DNA from: Norana najaformis
Taxonomy: Eukaryota; Annelida; Clitellata; Crassiclitellata; Hormogastridae
NCBI GenBank assembly: GCA_964023275.1
Contig: OZ029916.1
Location: 11,772,607-11,836,606 of the forward strand
DNA: 64,000 nucleotides
Reading direction: 5' to 3'
In this document: positions 32,154 through 44,020 of the stretch, in pieces
Layout: each line of letters begins with the position of its first letter
Position numbering within the stretch: position 1 is the first letter of the stretch
Program-made: the position numbers and the translations under genes
Notes under the pieces: generated by a model
What the model was told of the DNA's origin: nothing
The model's input: only the letters and a program-made list of their open reading frames with translations
Database searches by the model: none

Positions 32154-33345
32154 TTTCTAACCTGACTTTCATTTCCAAATTAACTGAACGGATTCTCCTC
32201 TACCGGATCAATGACTATTTAGCTGCCAACCAACTCCTTAACCCACACCAGTCTGGTTTTACTATACGCCACTCAACCGAAACTCTGCTCACGTCTCTAC
32301 AGCAGGCTTGTTTCTGCCATCTCTCATCATCAGGGTTCTTGCCCCTGCCTCCTTGATAGCACACCACTGATCACAATATCTTACTCCAACGACTTTCAAC
32401 CTGGTTTGTTTTACTGACGCTGCTCCCCTCTGGATACAGTCCTATCTCTCCTCCCGCTCTTTCTCCGTTAAAACTTCGGAATCCTCTTCTCAATCATGCC
32501 CTCTCACTTGCGGAGTTCCGCAAGGCTCCGTTCTTGGACCTCTTCTGTTTATCCTCTACATTACCCCACTCAGTTCACTCATTAAATCATCCTCATTTGA
32601 CCAGCACCTGTATGCTGACGACACCCAGTTATTCATCTCTTTATCTCCGAATTGTTTCAACGAGTATATGGATCATCTTCTTCGTGTGGTCAAACAAATC
32701 TGTTCCCGGATGACATCTAATCTCTTGTGCCAGAACCCATATAAAACTGAATTCATACTTATTGGCCTACGCGACCAGCTCAGAGAAATTCCTGACCCCT
32801 CTATCTCCCTCGGCCTAGACTCTGCCGCCACCCACACCTTTAATACCAATTCTTCTGTCCACAATTTAGGTGTAATATTAGACCAAAATCTTACCTTTTC
32901 TGAACATATCATCCATCTTTCCCGCTCTTGTTTTATTCATATCCGCAACCTTCGCAGAATCCGACCTATGCTTGACTTCAAAACTGCATCTACCATTGCC
33001 ACAGCCATAGTCCATGCAAAATTAGACTACTGCAATTCACTTTTTCTCAATATAGATACCACTCAATTAAACCGTCTTGAAGCTATCCATAATGCTCTTG
33101 CTCGTGCTGTCACCAAAACTCCCAAACACCATCACATAACTCCTGTTCTCAAATCACTTCAGTGGCTTAAAATACTTGAACAAAGTCCTATCCCTTACCT
33201 ATAACACACCTCAATCCTCCCAACTCTCCTACCTTCGTCAGTTATTTACAATCCGACCACTCCGTCCAACCCGCTCCTCTTCTGCCCCAACACTTCTTTG
33301 CCCTCCCATCACCTCATCTTTAAAATTTGGAAATCGCTCCATAGC

Positions 33346-33705
33346 CAGGGCCAGTTTAACCACTAGGCGAACTAGGCGGCCGCCTAGGGCGGCAGATTTC
33401 TGAGGGGGCGGCAGTAAAGCTACATAAAGAAATATTTTTTAAACATTGCCGCCGTTTTGCCACCATTTATTAATAAATGAATTATACGAAAATTTAGATA
33501 ATATTAAGTGCGATATCTTTTATTTAGAAGTACGGTGTAGGCCCTAATAATGACTAGTAGATGGTTATAATGAACGACGATACTAAATTAATGATGCAGC
33601 GTTCGACTGCATTCCTGTGTGAAGGTTATATTAACTTAGCTAATTTAATATTAATTAGTTATCGCACTTACCGGAAGTGCGACAAATACTCTGGCGCCGG
33701 CCCTG
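33346..33705. mobile_element. hAT-type MITE copy 1 (360 bp)
   Basis: Ends CAGGGCCAG and CCGGCCCTG, flanked by perfect 8-bp duplications TCCATAGC (33338-33345 and 33706-33713). The flanks rejoin the outer element's GNRSIA coding frame. Interior: AACTAGGCGGCCGCCTAGGG palindrome near the left end and AT-rich middle. No ORF of note. Confidence 0.92.
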
Positions 33706-33891
33706 TCCATAGCCAATGCTGCTCCACCCTTCTGGACCCGCCAGAATTACGACAATTATCATAAAAACTCACCATCACTTCACCCCTTGCAGACTCTGCG
33801 CTAGTCTTCCACTCAAAACTGAAAACACTCCTCTTCCGCCGATCCTAGGCTATCGTGATTTCTCTTCTTCCACTTATCTACCCCACAGATC

Positions 33892-34257
33892 CAGGGCCGG
33901 TTTAACCACTAGACGAACTAGGCGGCCGCCTAGGGCGGCAGATTTCTGAGGGGGCGGCAGAAAAGCTACATAAAGAAATATTTTTAAACATTGCTGCCGT
34001 TTTGCCACCTTTTATTAATAAATGAATTATACGAAAATTTAAAAATTATTAAGTGCCATATTTTTGTTTTATTTAGAAGTAATAATGATTCGTAGATGAT
34101 TATAAAGAACGATGATAAGAAATTAAAAATGCAGCATTCGGCTGCATTCCTGCGTGAAGGTTATATTAACTTAGTTAATATTAATTAGTTATCACACTTA
34201 CCGCAGGTAAGTGCGACAGGTTCGCCTAGGGCGCCAAATACTCTGGCGCCGGCCCTG
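33892..34257. mobile_element. hAT-type MITE copy 2 (366 bp)
   Basis: Ends CAGGGCCGG and CCGGCCCTG, flanked by perfect 8-bp duplications CACAGATC (33884-33891 and 34258-34265). Closely similar to copy 1, with extra bases (CAGGTTCGCCTAGGGCGCC) near the right end that pair with the left palindrome. Inserted only 186 bp from copy 1 in the same host element. Confidence 0.92.
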
Positions 34258-34310
34258 CACAGATCCAATTCAAAACACCACCCACCGTAGCCGCCTGCCT
34301 GTCTGCCTGT

Positions 34311-34676
34311 ACCCCTCTGGAATAAACTCCCGCCAGAATTACAATTATTTGATCCATCACACGAACTTACCAGCACTTCACCTCTTGCAATTTCTGCACT
34401 AGTTTTTCACTCAATACTGAAAACATTACTTTTCCAAAAGTCTTATCCTAATTCTTCCTCTTCCCCTTATCTCTCTTCTCACTTCAATTTCAAGCACCAT
34501 CCACCGTAGCCGTCCGATTGTCTGCCTGCCTGACTCCTGCTGGATCGTGATATGGAACCGAGTCCCTTTGCCTATCGATTTTGTTGTGACTAAGCGCTTG
34601 TGAATAAGCTGGTTCCGGCGACTTGGCTTTCGTTGGACGCTGTACAAATCTCGAGAATACGATTACGATTACAAAT
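34311..34676 (+). pseudogene. Second truncated copy of the same non-LTR family
   Basis: Starts at GGAATAAACTCCCGCCAGAA (coding WNKLPPEL-like sequence), continues to CCACCGTAGCCGTCC and CCTATCGATTTTGTTGTGAC, and ends (ATTACG)n at 34661-34673. It follows the outer copy directly. Confidence 0.75.
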
Positions 34677-34739
34677 TATATTGTGGCGAAAATTTAAAGA
34701 GCGGGTGGGTGGTAATGGTCTTGATGATAGTTGTCCCCG

Positions 34740-34838
34740 CGGGAAGTTCGAAGTTACTGCGTAACTGGGTTTCCCCGTAGCAATTGCTGCGCAATTGGGT
34801 AATTCCCCGCTCAAAGCCAGTAGTTGCTGCGCAGTTGG
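34740..34838. repeat. Three palindromic iterons with a TGC centre
   Basis: AGTTACTGCGTAACT (34752-34766), CAATTGCTGCGCAATTG (34781-34797) and AGTTGCTGCGCAGTT (34822-34836) all have arms around TGC followed by GGG(T). The first two are perfect dyads. They lie between two oppositely oriented retroposon tails. Confidence 0.7.
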
Positions 34839-35600
34839 GTGTAATCGTAATCGTAATCTCGAGATTTCTACAGCGCTCAACGAAAGCTAAGTCGCGGGAA
34901 CCAGCTTATTCACAGGCGCTCAGTCAAAACAAAATCGATAGGCAAAAGGGTCAAGATCCAGGAGTCAGGCACTCAGACAGTCGGACGGCTACGGTGGATG
35001 ATGTTTGAAATTGAAGCGAGAAGAGAGATAAGAGGAAGAGGAAGAATCAGGATAAGATTTCTGGAAAAGAAGTGTTTTCAGTCTTGAGTGAAAGACCTGT
35101 GCAGAAACTGAAAGAGGTGAAGTGTTGGTGAGTTCGTATGATTGACCAGACAACTGTCGCAATTCTGGCGGGAGTTTATTCCAAAGGGGTGGGGCAGCTA
35201 TGGCTATCGAGCGATTTCCAAATTTTAAGGATGAGGTGACGGGAGGGCGAAGAAGTGTTAGGACAGATGAGGAGCGGGTTGAACGGAGTGGTTGGATAGT
35301 AAATAATTGACGAAGATAGGAGGGTTGGGAGGATTGAAGTGTGTTGTAGGTGAGGGATAAGACTTTGTACTCTATTCGTTCTGGTATTTTAAGCCAGTGC
35401 AGTGATTTGAGAACAGGGGTGATGTGATGGTGTTTGGGGGTTTTGGTGACAGCACGTGCGAGAGCATTCTGGATAGCTTGTAGGCGATTTATCTGGGTTG
35501 TGTCAATATTGAGGAAAAGTGAATTGCAGTAGTCAAGTTTTGCATGGACTATGGATGTGGCAATGATCGATGCGGTTTTGAAGTCAAGCATAGGACGGTG
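34838..35600 (-). pseudogene. Non-LTR (CR1/L2-like) C-terminal part, minus strand
   Basis: A single minus-strand frame encodes RPMLDFKTASIIATSIVHAK, LDYCNSLFLN, ALARAVTKTPKHHHITPVLK, SLHWLKIPERIEYKVLSL and APPLWNKLPPELRQLSGQ with no stop. The 3' UTR (CCACCGTAGCCGTCC ... CCTATCGATTTTGTTTTGAC) ends (ATTACG)n at 34840. A recent, 5'-truncated insertion of the family that also forms the outer element at 28.4-34.3 kb. Confidence 0.88.
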
Positions 35601-36661
35601 TTCCTTGTTCGTCTCAGTAAATACCGCGGCAGGCTGATGCAAGGCGAGCAGTTTCAACCAGTCGTTTCATGGAGATCGCGTCACAGCGTCGTCGTTTCAA
35701 TTCCTGCCTCGGAGGTGTTTCGCGGATAATTCGATAAGATTTCGATACAGCCGCCTTCAGCCAAAAACGAACCTGGGGCTTAGGGACTCCCCATTTACTG
35801 ACCAATTCCTATTCGGATGATATTATACCTGATGATAGTTCCCAACATGAGTACTGGCTGCTCATTTTTCGCTGACAGTTCAAGTCCTCAGATGCTGGAC
35901 TAAGGCTTTTATAAAACCCCATGTCTGTGACCTTTTTTATATCAGACAGTGATTTTTGTGGTTCTTACACATAGGACAATCGTAGACAATGTGATCAAGG
36001 CCACTTGAGTTGAGGATAAGATTAGATTAAGGCCAAGATTACAGATTATGACTAATGACTATGTGGTTGGGTAGAATAGCCTACATGGTTGAGGATCTCT
36101 AGAAGTCACAACATTCTAGTTCTGTGTATTTGTAGCTCAGTCAAATCTAGCACTTATCCAAAAGACATTCATATTCTGATGACAATACAAACTATTAACA
36201 TGATTCTAATATATCAACATAATTCTAATGCTAAAGTACAGATAATTTCCATTTGGTTTTGATTTACCTAGTTTTGTTAGCTTCTGCTGATTTTGTCAGT
36301 ATGCAGTTAACTTTTGTAGTGTTGCTTTGCATACGACTTTGTGGCTAATTGTTGGTGATGTGGCTTATTCTGTCTAGTATTGCTAAAACTGTCTGATTGT
36401 CTTCAGACTTTTGCTACATTTATGGTATTATTCCGTTCTGTAATATATGTTTGTTGCCAAAGTTGCTACATTCCGGTTTTATCGCAGATAGCAAGGCAGT
36501 GCTCAAGAAATATCAATGCAAAGTTACTCCAGTATTCAACAGAATTTGTTCATCAATAATCATCACTTTGTTGTCCTCCGTTAATTGATTCAACTATCAA
36601 ATGACAAGACTGTGCGCATTAGCTTCCTAAAAGTTCTACAAACTCTGGTTTCTTTGCAGTT
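35601..36661. other. No gene recognised; COQ4 downstream region
   Basis: Includes a probable retroposon end with GATAAGATTAGATTAAGG (about 36016-36035). Nothing else named. Confidence 0.3.
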
Positions 36662-36839
36662 CTACATGAATTTCTTCTTTTGTGGAGTTGCTGGTGGCTC
36701 TTCGATTTTCATGAAACTTCTGAATTCTGTTAGCAGTTGCTCCCAGTGTTTTTCATAAAATACATTCATAATTGGCCTGGCATTTAACCCATTAAGAGCA
36801 GCCCACTGTAGATGAGTATTCAGATAGAGACGCAAATGC
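36662..36839 (-). CDS. COQ4: COQ4, last exon with stop codon
   Basis: Exon of 178 nt: G completes Lys from the previous exon, then 58 codons and TAG. It encodes HLRLYLNTHLQWAALNGLNA and then MNVFYEKHWEQ, the conserved C-terminal block of COQ4, ending in a basic PQKKKFM tail. The acceptor is TTGCTTTGTAG. The gap to the previous exon is about 5.5 kb and contains a dead hAT transposase. No clear AATAAA was assigned downstream. Confidence 0.94.
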
Positions 36840-37224
36840 CTACAAAGCAACAGCAGCAACAGACAAGTAATATACACAGTGCATTTTCTATCAAAAATAA
36901 TTATTCTTCAAATTAAAAATTCTTCATACTTGCATATTTTCTGTTTCTGTCTTATGTCAGAATTTAACATTGTTGATGAACATTCAGTTTGGGTGCCAGA
37001 ATTAGAGATGAGCATCGGACTGGGCAGGGTCACTCTAAATCATGGGCTGGGTCAGGCCGAGTTCGTGGCAGGCCGGGAAACTCCACCTCGCATTTTTGGA
37101 AAATGTTGCCTTTAACATTTCTCAGTCCTTGTGCAAAACTGCAGTCATGATTTGTTGCTTTTAGATTTTGTCCATTTGGTATTGGTAGGTTTAACTTAGC
37201 ATTTTAAAATGTCTAACAGGCCTA

Positions 37225-37340
37225 CTTACTTACTTATAAAGTATGTATGTATGTATGTATGTATCACTAAATTTGTAAAGCGCCTTTTAAGTAACTCACA
37301 AAGGCACTGCAGCACGGCTAACTAACGGTCTCTAAATAGG
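37225..37340 (-). repeat. Retroposon tail, (ATAC)n
   Basis: The minus strand reads CTTAAAAGGCGCTTTACAAA, TTTAGTGATACATACATACA: the GGCGCTTTA-type 3' end plus (ATAC)n of a CR1/L2-like element or SINE. Lies in the last COQ4 intron. Confidence 0.55.
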
Positions 37341-37634
37341 AATGTAATTCCTGAACACTAAGCAAACAATCGGTAGGTTAGCAGCATGCTGCATACGGAT
37401 TGTTATCATGAATTTAAATATTCATGATGTCTATGCACAATCACTGGCATGAGACGTCACTGTTGTTTGTGGCTGTTGAACAATATATTGACAGTTTCAT
37501 AAACTTTGAATTAGTTAAATTTTGTTATGGCTTCTGCTCCCAGTTTCAGTAGCAGTACTAGTGTTAATAGTGCTTCACACAGTTTCTTCATTTGACACCA
37601 GTTATGTCCGCAAACACCTGAATGACGGTTCATA

Positions 37635-39390
37635 AACATTATGTAAGACAGAATTGAAGACTGAAGTGTGGAAGTACTTCGCTGCCATTGTTAATGCATC
37701 GTCCGATAAAAACATCCAATTTGTGCCTTGTTTAAGATGCTGTAAAATAATGAAATATGAAAGTCGGACTCGCACTTCACATATAAATCGATATGCTTCG
37801 GGTTGCACACCAAATAATGATGCAAATACCACCCAAATTGAGAAATTTATGGTATCAAAATTAGTGCCTGTGCAAGCTAAAAGTGAACTACTGCTGAAAT
37901 GTGTGCCATATGTTGCCAAGGACATCAGACCATTTGATTCGGTGGAAGGTGAGGGGTTTAGAGCTTTGGCTCAAACATTTACTTCTAGTGGGGCTAAATA
38001 CGGCAGTGTTCCAGTTTCAAAGGTGATCCTTCATTGCACTACTATTTCACTCAGGTACAGCAGAGAGGCTAAAAACTGCTGTCCAGGAGCTGCAAAATAC
38101 ATTGGCCAATATGGGGGCAGAACAGCAGCCAACATGTAGACTGGGGAATATACTCAGTAATCTGTTATTTATCAGTAATCTGTCACTAAGTTTCAGATTC
38201 TTCAGAACTTGTCAAACGTGTGGTAGCTACTCGTCATTTGGACCCCGAACTTCGACACACTGGCACTAATTTCAAAAGGTTCTTGTAAACGTTTAAAAAG
38301 ATTTCAACCTTCTGCAATTTCTTGCCAACAACAGTCTATTGCCTGGACTCATTTTTGTTTCAGACAGAGGTTCTAACATGATCACAGCAGCTTGTGGTTT
38401 CATACGAGTTGATTGTTCTCACCATAGACTGAATACAGAACTGTCCCATGCCTTCGATTCCAAGAAGCTTAATGGCATATCTGAGGTGCGTGCTTTGATT
38501 GTTGGTGCCAAGCAGTTAGTCTGATAATTCAAGCGTTCAAGAATGAAGGAATGATGCATCAGTTGTCAGAGTCTTAAACAAGAGATAAGTACATGCTGGA
38601 ACTCGATGCTTATGTTGCTAAAATCTGTTAATGAAATGTATCATGAAGTACAACATACTGTGGAAGATCATGGTGAAGTATACAGTATACAGAATGATTG
38701 GAATCGACCGAAAATTTACCTCAGAAGGTTGTATCGTTACATTCATCATTTAAGGAGGCTTCAGATGAGTGTGAGGCAACAAAGCAGCCAACACTGTGCC
38801 TCTTGCTCCTCTGGCTATGCAAGCTTAAAAATGCATGCAAAGCAAGGCAAAATGATAGTAGCAATATAGTTAAATCAAAGGAGAGACTGACCAAGTGCTT
38901 ACGATCAAAGTCATTATCCATAAAATACATTGCACAGGAACAGCTTTACGTCTTCCCATGAAAACATTGAAAGGAGCTCAATCACTGAAAGAGAGCAAGC
39001 GTGTGCTATCTGCATTCTCGTGTTGCTGCAGTTACAATTAATGCTAAGATTAATTGGTTGCCAGGACCTGTTCCTGCAAAATGTGAGATGGCTTCTGCTT
39101 CTGTTCAGCAGTCACAGAAGGCATTGGTAGACAGTACCACTTCTTCTGTTGTCAAATCAGCTCAATCCATTGACTTTGGTGACTCTGGTCCTCTGACAAA
39201 GCAAATCTGTTTAGGAATCAGTGAGTTTGAAGATGATGTACAAGGCAGCACAACTGATACAGATAAAGTAACAGCATATCTGAAATGTACTGTGGAACCA
39301 CCAGCTGTGGGCAAAACTTTCCAGAATCTGAAATGGTGGCAGGAGAACTCACAAAAGTTCCCAAGGTTTGTTTATCTTCTAGTTAACTTC
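37635..39390 (+). pseudogene. hAT transposase, degenerate, in COQ4 intron
   Basis: Antisense to COQ4. A BED-type zinc finger comes first (VWKYF ... FVPCLRCCKIMKYESRTRT ... SHINRYASGC), then RPFDSVEGEGFRALAQTFTS and YGSVPVSKVILHCTTIS, then FVSDRGSNMITA (catalytic Asp) with DCSHHRLNTELSHAF, and at the end the dimerisation region with QNLKWWQENSQKFPRF. Frameshifts and stops at 38140, 38290, 38525 and beyond. About 580 codons in total, a normal hAT length. Intact ends and 8-bp duplications were not found. Confidence 0.85.
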
Positions 39391-41455
39391 CATGTTTAAT
39401 TTCCTCGATATCATGTGTCGACCAAAAAATGAATACTTTTTGCAGTCATCCTCTATGCAGCATTTAAAATTTTCACTAATTAGTCACACTGCTGTTTCAT
39501 AAGCATGAATAACGATAGTTCATATTCATGATACTTGGTTAGTTAATTCTTATTGTTGTTTCAGGTTGAGCACATAATCCTATATGCAATTTATGAAATC
39601 TCCATCCACAATTTTGATAAACAGTCAAATTATAATGACAATCCAGCAAGCTAAGCAAGATGGTGGTCCATGCCAACTATTGACTATTGCACAGGCTTGT
39701 CGAAGAAATCACCAACTTTCAATTACAAATCAACGATTTAGTTCACTTCAACTCGAACAACAAACCGTATGGTAAACCTCTCTAGATTTCGCTGCCGAAC
39801 AATTAATTCCTTTTCTCGTAAATATAGCAAAATTCCCTTAAATTTTACAATTCGATCGACCACAGCTCTTACACTTCAAGAACTAGGTGCCAACTACTGA
39901 AATGTGCAGAAGAACATCTGCCAAATCATGCCACTTTAGGCACCAAGCGATCAGCCGCCCAAGAACGAGTCACGTAGGCCATACTGCATTATTACTGCAG
40001 GCAGACTAAATTTAGACTCAACATCACGTAATGGATAAATTTACATCGAAGCATTACGCAAAAGAATGATTATTAATCACCTGCAGGAAAAAAAATTCAT
40101 TTGTTACAGATTTTACACATTTGTTTCAGCCAACACAGGCCTACTTCACTGTTGTGTTATTGGCAGAAACAACAAAATGTAACCTAGGCTAATGATACAA
40201 ATTTTTTAAATCTCTGCAAAACATTGAAAAATTTCCATTAAACACTAGCAGCACTGCACGTCAGTTCATTAGTTTATTCAGTGTTTTAAAAATTATCAAA
40301 GCGCGAGTCATTGACATCACTTAGGTGACTGCTTGGATATCTTTGTCATAAATTTTATCAGTTTATAACAGCTGGCTTTGAACTGCAAACATAGCACGAA
40401 AGTCATCTAAATCACAAAAGTGCCAACAATGAGCATACAACAATTGCAGAAGGTGTAATGTATGTGCAACTATATAAAAATCAAGTATGGGAAATTTTGT
40501 CATGCAGTCAGTTATTGGCAGCAATGTGGCCTGGAATGGGGCAGGCCGTGCTGTGATTTTTCGGCCTGTGTCAGAATCAGGCCTCTAGTCAGAATCCAGC
40601 CAGCCAAGGCTTATTTATTGCAGTGTGTCTTGGGGTTGGAAATGTAAACTGAAATTTGTTTGAAAATCCAAATCTATCACCAAGGGTTCCCCAGTAATAG
40701 TAGTAGTTCCAATGTTTAACTACATCTTATGGCATCAAAGGCAGTTGATGTCACCCTCTTCCTTTATCCAGGCTTGGGACTGGCACTACTCGAGTACGGC
40801 GCGCAGTCAAGGGTTCCAATAAAACTTTGTAAGCATTTATATGCCATTTGGTTCTGAGTCTGAATGCTGTGCTATTCTAGTCCTTTATAGATGTACAGTG
40901 CAAATTGTTTAACATGAAATGCAGGGGACTGTAGTCCGAATAATTCCTGTTAACCAACTTTCATCTTAACCATTTTTTCAGTTCCAGTTTAAATTTCTAA
41001 TACATGTATACACAAAGATCAAAGAGTGAATGGAGTCCACACAAACTACATAAGACAACACAAATTCATTAATTCTTCCCTTCATGGTAATTAATTTAAG
41101 ATAATAAAAGATAAACTTTTTAAAAAATTTTAAAATACTATTTTAAACGTCAAAGTTAACAAAAGTTTAAATTCTACGTTGAGAACAATGTCTTGCTTTG
41201 ACAGATGAGTCATAACAAAGAGTAAGTTTATCCTGAAGCCCAGATTACAATGACGTCATTTAACAGTACACGACAGATACAGCTTTGGCTCTTGGCCTTT
41301 AGCCAGTGGTGAATTTGGCACAACTTCCAGGTAGGGCAGCAAGGATTTGAGTACAAATGTAAATGTACATATGTTTCTATAGCCACCAAGATGGTCTTGA
41401 CCCTGCTCATTTTCCGATGAACTGATTGAATGAGGTCCTTCGTCACTGCTGCCCA
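39391..41455. other. COQ4 intron, no gene recognised
   Basis: AT-rich; a (T)AATTTTAAAATAC tract near 41110. GGCCTG-rich sequence at 40510-40590 resembles that at 37020-37080 and may be the ends of the hAT copy, but I could not align clear terminal repeats. Confidence 0.3.
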
Positions 41456-41458
41456 TGA

Positions 41459-41700
41459 CCTGTTTTAGCTACTCTTAGCTCCCCTTAGACACTTCAGCTA
41501 CTCTTAACTGCCATTAGATACCTTAGCCACCCTTAGATACCTTAGCTAGTCTTAGCCACCCCTAGCTACTCTGCTATCCTTGGCTACTCTTAGCTACCCT
41601 TAACCACCCTCAGCTAAAGGTCTCAGCTACCTGGCTGGTGGGTATATAAAAGAAGGATGACACCAAGAAAAGGGAGTCAGTTGGAATCGGTCAGTAAGTT
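41459..41700 (+). promoter_or_regulatory. CTTAGCTACC-type tandem repeats followed by a TATA box
   Basis: About 170 bp of degenerate 10-12-bp units (TTAGCTACTC, TTAGCCACCC, TTAGATACC) end in GGTGGGTATATAAAAGAAGG (TATA at 41644-41651). The array-plus-TATA layout recalls the LTR at 26807-27413, although the units differ. It may be the U3 of a solo or broken LTR, or an intronic promoter. No second copy in the window. Confidence 0.45.
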
Positions 41701-42293
41701 TTCTGTCATGTTCTCAATTGGTAATTTTAGTTGCAAATATCATTGATAGATTCATGCACCTAGAAACTGCGACAATCAAAGACCTGTTGTGATTAAACAA
41801 GCAAGTGGACAGTTCAAAGCACAATCGATCGACAACTTAAACAAATCACTGACAACTGTAATGCAAGCCTCAAATGCCACCAGTGCTGCACTGGGCAGGA
41901 GTGCAACTTGAAAAAAATACAATTGCTTCAGGTCAGATGAGCTGAGACGGATTGTATTGGATAAGTTCCATGGGACTAACAAATTTTTTGGTTAAGCGAT
42001 AATTTCTCGTTACATGTTTTGTGATAAAGGAACTAGTTTACATTAAAAGCCATTGATGCTTGAATGGACCAAGTATCCTTTTTGTGTTAACCAATATTTT
42101 CATGTTAAACGTTCTTGTGATAAGTGTTTTCTGCTGTATCTAGATACACTGTATTAACTTAGCTCATTCCAAGAATCTCTCAAAGGTCATTAAACAAGGT
42201 GTTCAATTAATACCATAGATTTGAAAAATTCAGTCTTTTCAGTTACTTTAATTTCTCTTTGGCTTCTTTAACAATAAGCAACAGTTGACTTAC
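41701..42293. other. COQ4 intron, no gene recognised
   Basis: Nothing named beyond the array-plus-TATA unit. Confidence 0.3.
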
Positions 42294-42517
42294 TTTGGTC
42301 CCAGTCTAAATGTTCCAAATATTCCTCCTGTCACACACATTGGTAGTCCGGTCTGAAGACCTTCAAAGACCTTTACAGTCACTTCACCAATCATAGTTGT
42401 TGGCATTCCAAGCAGAGTGTGGATCACATCATGGATCTCTCGATAGCGCTGCATGACATAAGAAAGGTCAGGGTCATCAACAAACTGAACTGGAAGGCGT
42501 TCATCTGGAGATGCTCT
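42294..42517 (-). CDS. COQ4: COQ4, fourth recognised exon (metal-binding motif)
   Basis: Exon of 224 nt encoding [35 protein letters not shown] and GLQTGLPMC, the most conserved part of COQ4. The family's HDxxH-x11-E metal signature is intact: HDVIH, then eleven residues, then the Glu of GEVTV. The reading frame is also open for 20 nt upstream, but phase with the previous exon (LKNN/RASP) places the acceptor at AAATTCCAG, just above 42517. The donor is CCAAA/GTAAGT at 42293, in phase 2. Confidence 0.96.
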
Positions 42518-42747
42518 CTGGAATTTATACAACAGCACTGTTCAAAAAAATGATAGACAAAGTCACTAACACTACCAGTACAATATACATGTAGTGTGCT
42601 GGTCAACAGACATATACTGTGATCAGCTGCCAAGGATTGGTTGTCAGTCATGAAACTCGATTCTTCATTGGTCTGAGAATACTCTGTATAATTTTGAGAT
42701 GAAATGAACTGCCATGAAACCATATATAAATTTAAAAAATAATACTA

Positions 42748-42768
42748 ATATATATATATATATATAAT
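42748..42768. repeat. (TA)n microsatellite
   Basis: About 10 TA units in the short COQ4 intron between exons at 42517 and 42979. Confidence 0.9.
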
Positions 42769-42978
42769 TAATGTACTACACGTAAACATGCATCTCATAC
42801 ACAGCTGCGCCAGTCATGGGTTTCAGCAAAAATTCAATTATTTGATTTCAAAATTTACAATTATTCAGATTTTTTCTTTAAAACTAATATTCAAATTACC
42901 TCATTATTCTGCAGTATACAAATTGTAAAAGGTTATTCTCTAACTCTCAAATAAAAATGATTAAATTATAAGACTTAC

Positions 42979-43081
42979 ATTATTTTTTAGCCAGTTTACA
43001 TATTCTTTACCAAGTGTTCCATCAGGAAGAGATTTTAAGTATTCAAGATCAACTGTTCTTGTGTTAATTCGAGGTCGCTCT
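42979..43081 (-). CDS. COQ4: COQ4, third recognised exon
   Basis: Exon of 103 nt: one base plus 34 codons. It encodes ERPRINTRTVDLEYLKSLPD followed by GTLGKEYVNW, the family's ERPRI and LPxGTLGxEY blocks. The acceptor is TTTGCTGCAG and the donor AAT/GTAAGT. It ends in phase 0, which selects the start of the next exon. Confidence 0.94.
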
Positions 43082-44020
43082 CTGCAGCAAACAAATTTTG
43101 ACACCAGTAGAACCTCATTATATCGCTACCTTTTAAGTAAAACTTTCATGTTCCTAACGGAATGTAGAGGAGGCACTCATTTCCCACTCTTCGGCCCTGA
43201 GCCAGCAATGAATGAATCCAAATGCCCTGGACATTGTGATAGTGCATCATAGGACTTACTGTTTAATTCCCATCTTAGGCCGGTACAAATTTATACTGCT
43301 TGTTGACAGAGGCATGCTTGCACAAAAAACAACCAGGGTCGTTACAGAGTCTGCTTAGCAGGTGCAAATCCATAACCATTCGATTACAAACCCAACATGC
43401 TAACCGAATAGACCACCACATCAATTTGGTTAGCATGCTGGGTTGATAGCATGCTGACTATATTTTTTAGCTATAGCAATTAATGTGATACAAGTCTTGT
43501 GTGGTGAGGTCACATTTTAAAGCTCAACTGAATTTATGGTCCATGTTGTAATCAGTGCATTAATTACACATAGTAAATGCTGACACAAAAACAGGTAACT
43601 CAAAGTAGATGCAAAAGCTGTATACTTTCTAAATGCATATGAACAAATTTTTCAAGCAGGTCTCTGAAAACTTTTCTGTAATCGACTCGAAACAGAGCTT
43701 ACATCCAACAATCCCTCTCATCTGTGTTCTACAACTGACACTTCAATGGCCCATTACTGATAATTTTAAATGTCACCCATTCTTTGAATGCATGGCCTGT
43801 TCAGCTCAGTATCAAATTCAACATTATAATGATTCAATGCTAACAGTTGACTCCCAGCAATCAGATATGACAGGTGGTTGCTAGCTGTTTCAGGTTAACA
43901 GAAAAAGGTCATTCTAAAAATGTGGATTGGCTGGTTGGCTTTAAGGGCAATAGCCTAGTGATGTCAGCATATGACTTACAAGTCGGATATTATCATGATT
44001 ATGAAAATTTTAATTAGTCT
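43082..44020. other. COQ4 intron, no gene recognised
   Basis: AT-rich. GGTTAGCATGCTGGGTTGATAGCATGCTG (43428 on) is a short local repeat. Confidence 0.3.

Larger units (their letters stand above)
28406..34310 (+). mobile_element. Outer non-LTR (CR1/L2-like) element carrying three insertions
   Basis: One 5'-truncated plus-strand element in four pieces: 28406-28465, 32154-33345, 33706-33891 and 34258-34310. Across the Gypsy insertion the reading resumes exactly (NYRPVS / NLTFISKLTER). Downstream it has HQSGFTIRHSTETLL, YADDTQLFIS, SRSCFIHIRNLRRIRPMLDF, ALARAVTKTPKHHHITPVLK and GNRSIA, with frameshifts around 32350 and 33180. The 3' UTR has CCACCGTAGCCGCC. It is the same family as 34838-35598. 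Confidence 0.85.

Noticed and set aside
37654-38139. 161-aa plus-strand ORF as an intact host gene
   Set aside because: It is the BED-finger end of a hAT transposase with later frameshifts; antisense to COQ4.
37010-40590. GGCCTG-rich stretches as terminal inverted repeats of the hAT copy
   Set aside because: I could not align them convincingly or find an 8-bp duplication.
42518-42538. Reading COQ4 exon 4 from 42538 (LLYKFQ) instead of 42517
   Set aside because: The upstream 20 nt are open, but the previous exon ends in phase 0, so an acceptor at 42538 would shift the frame; AAATTCCAG/AGAGCA restores it.
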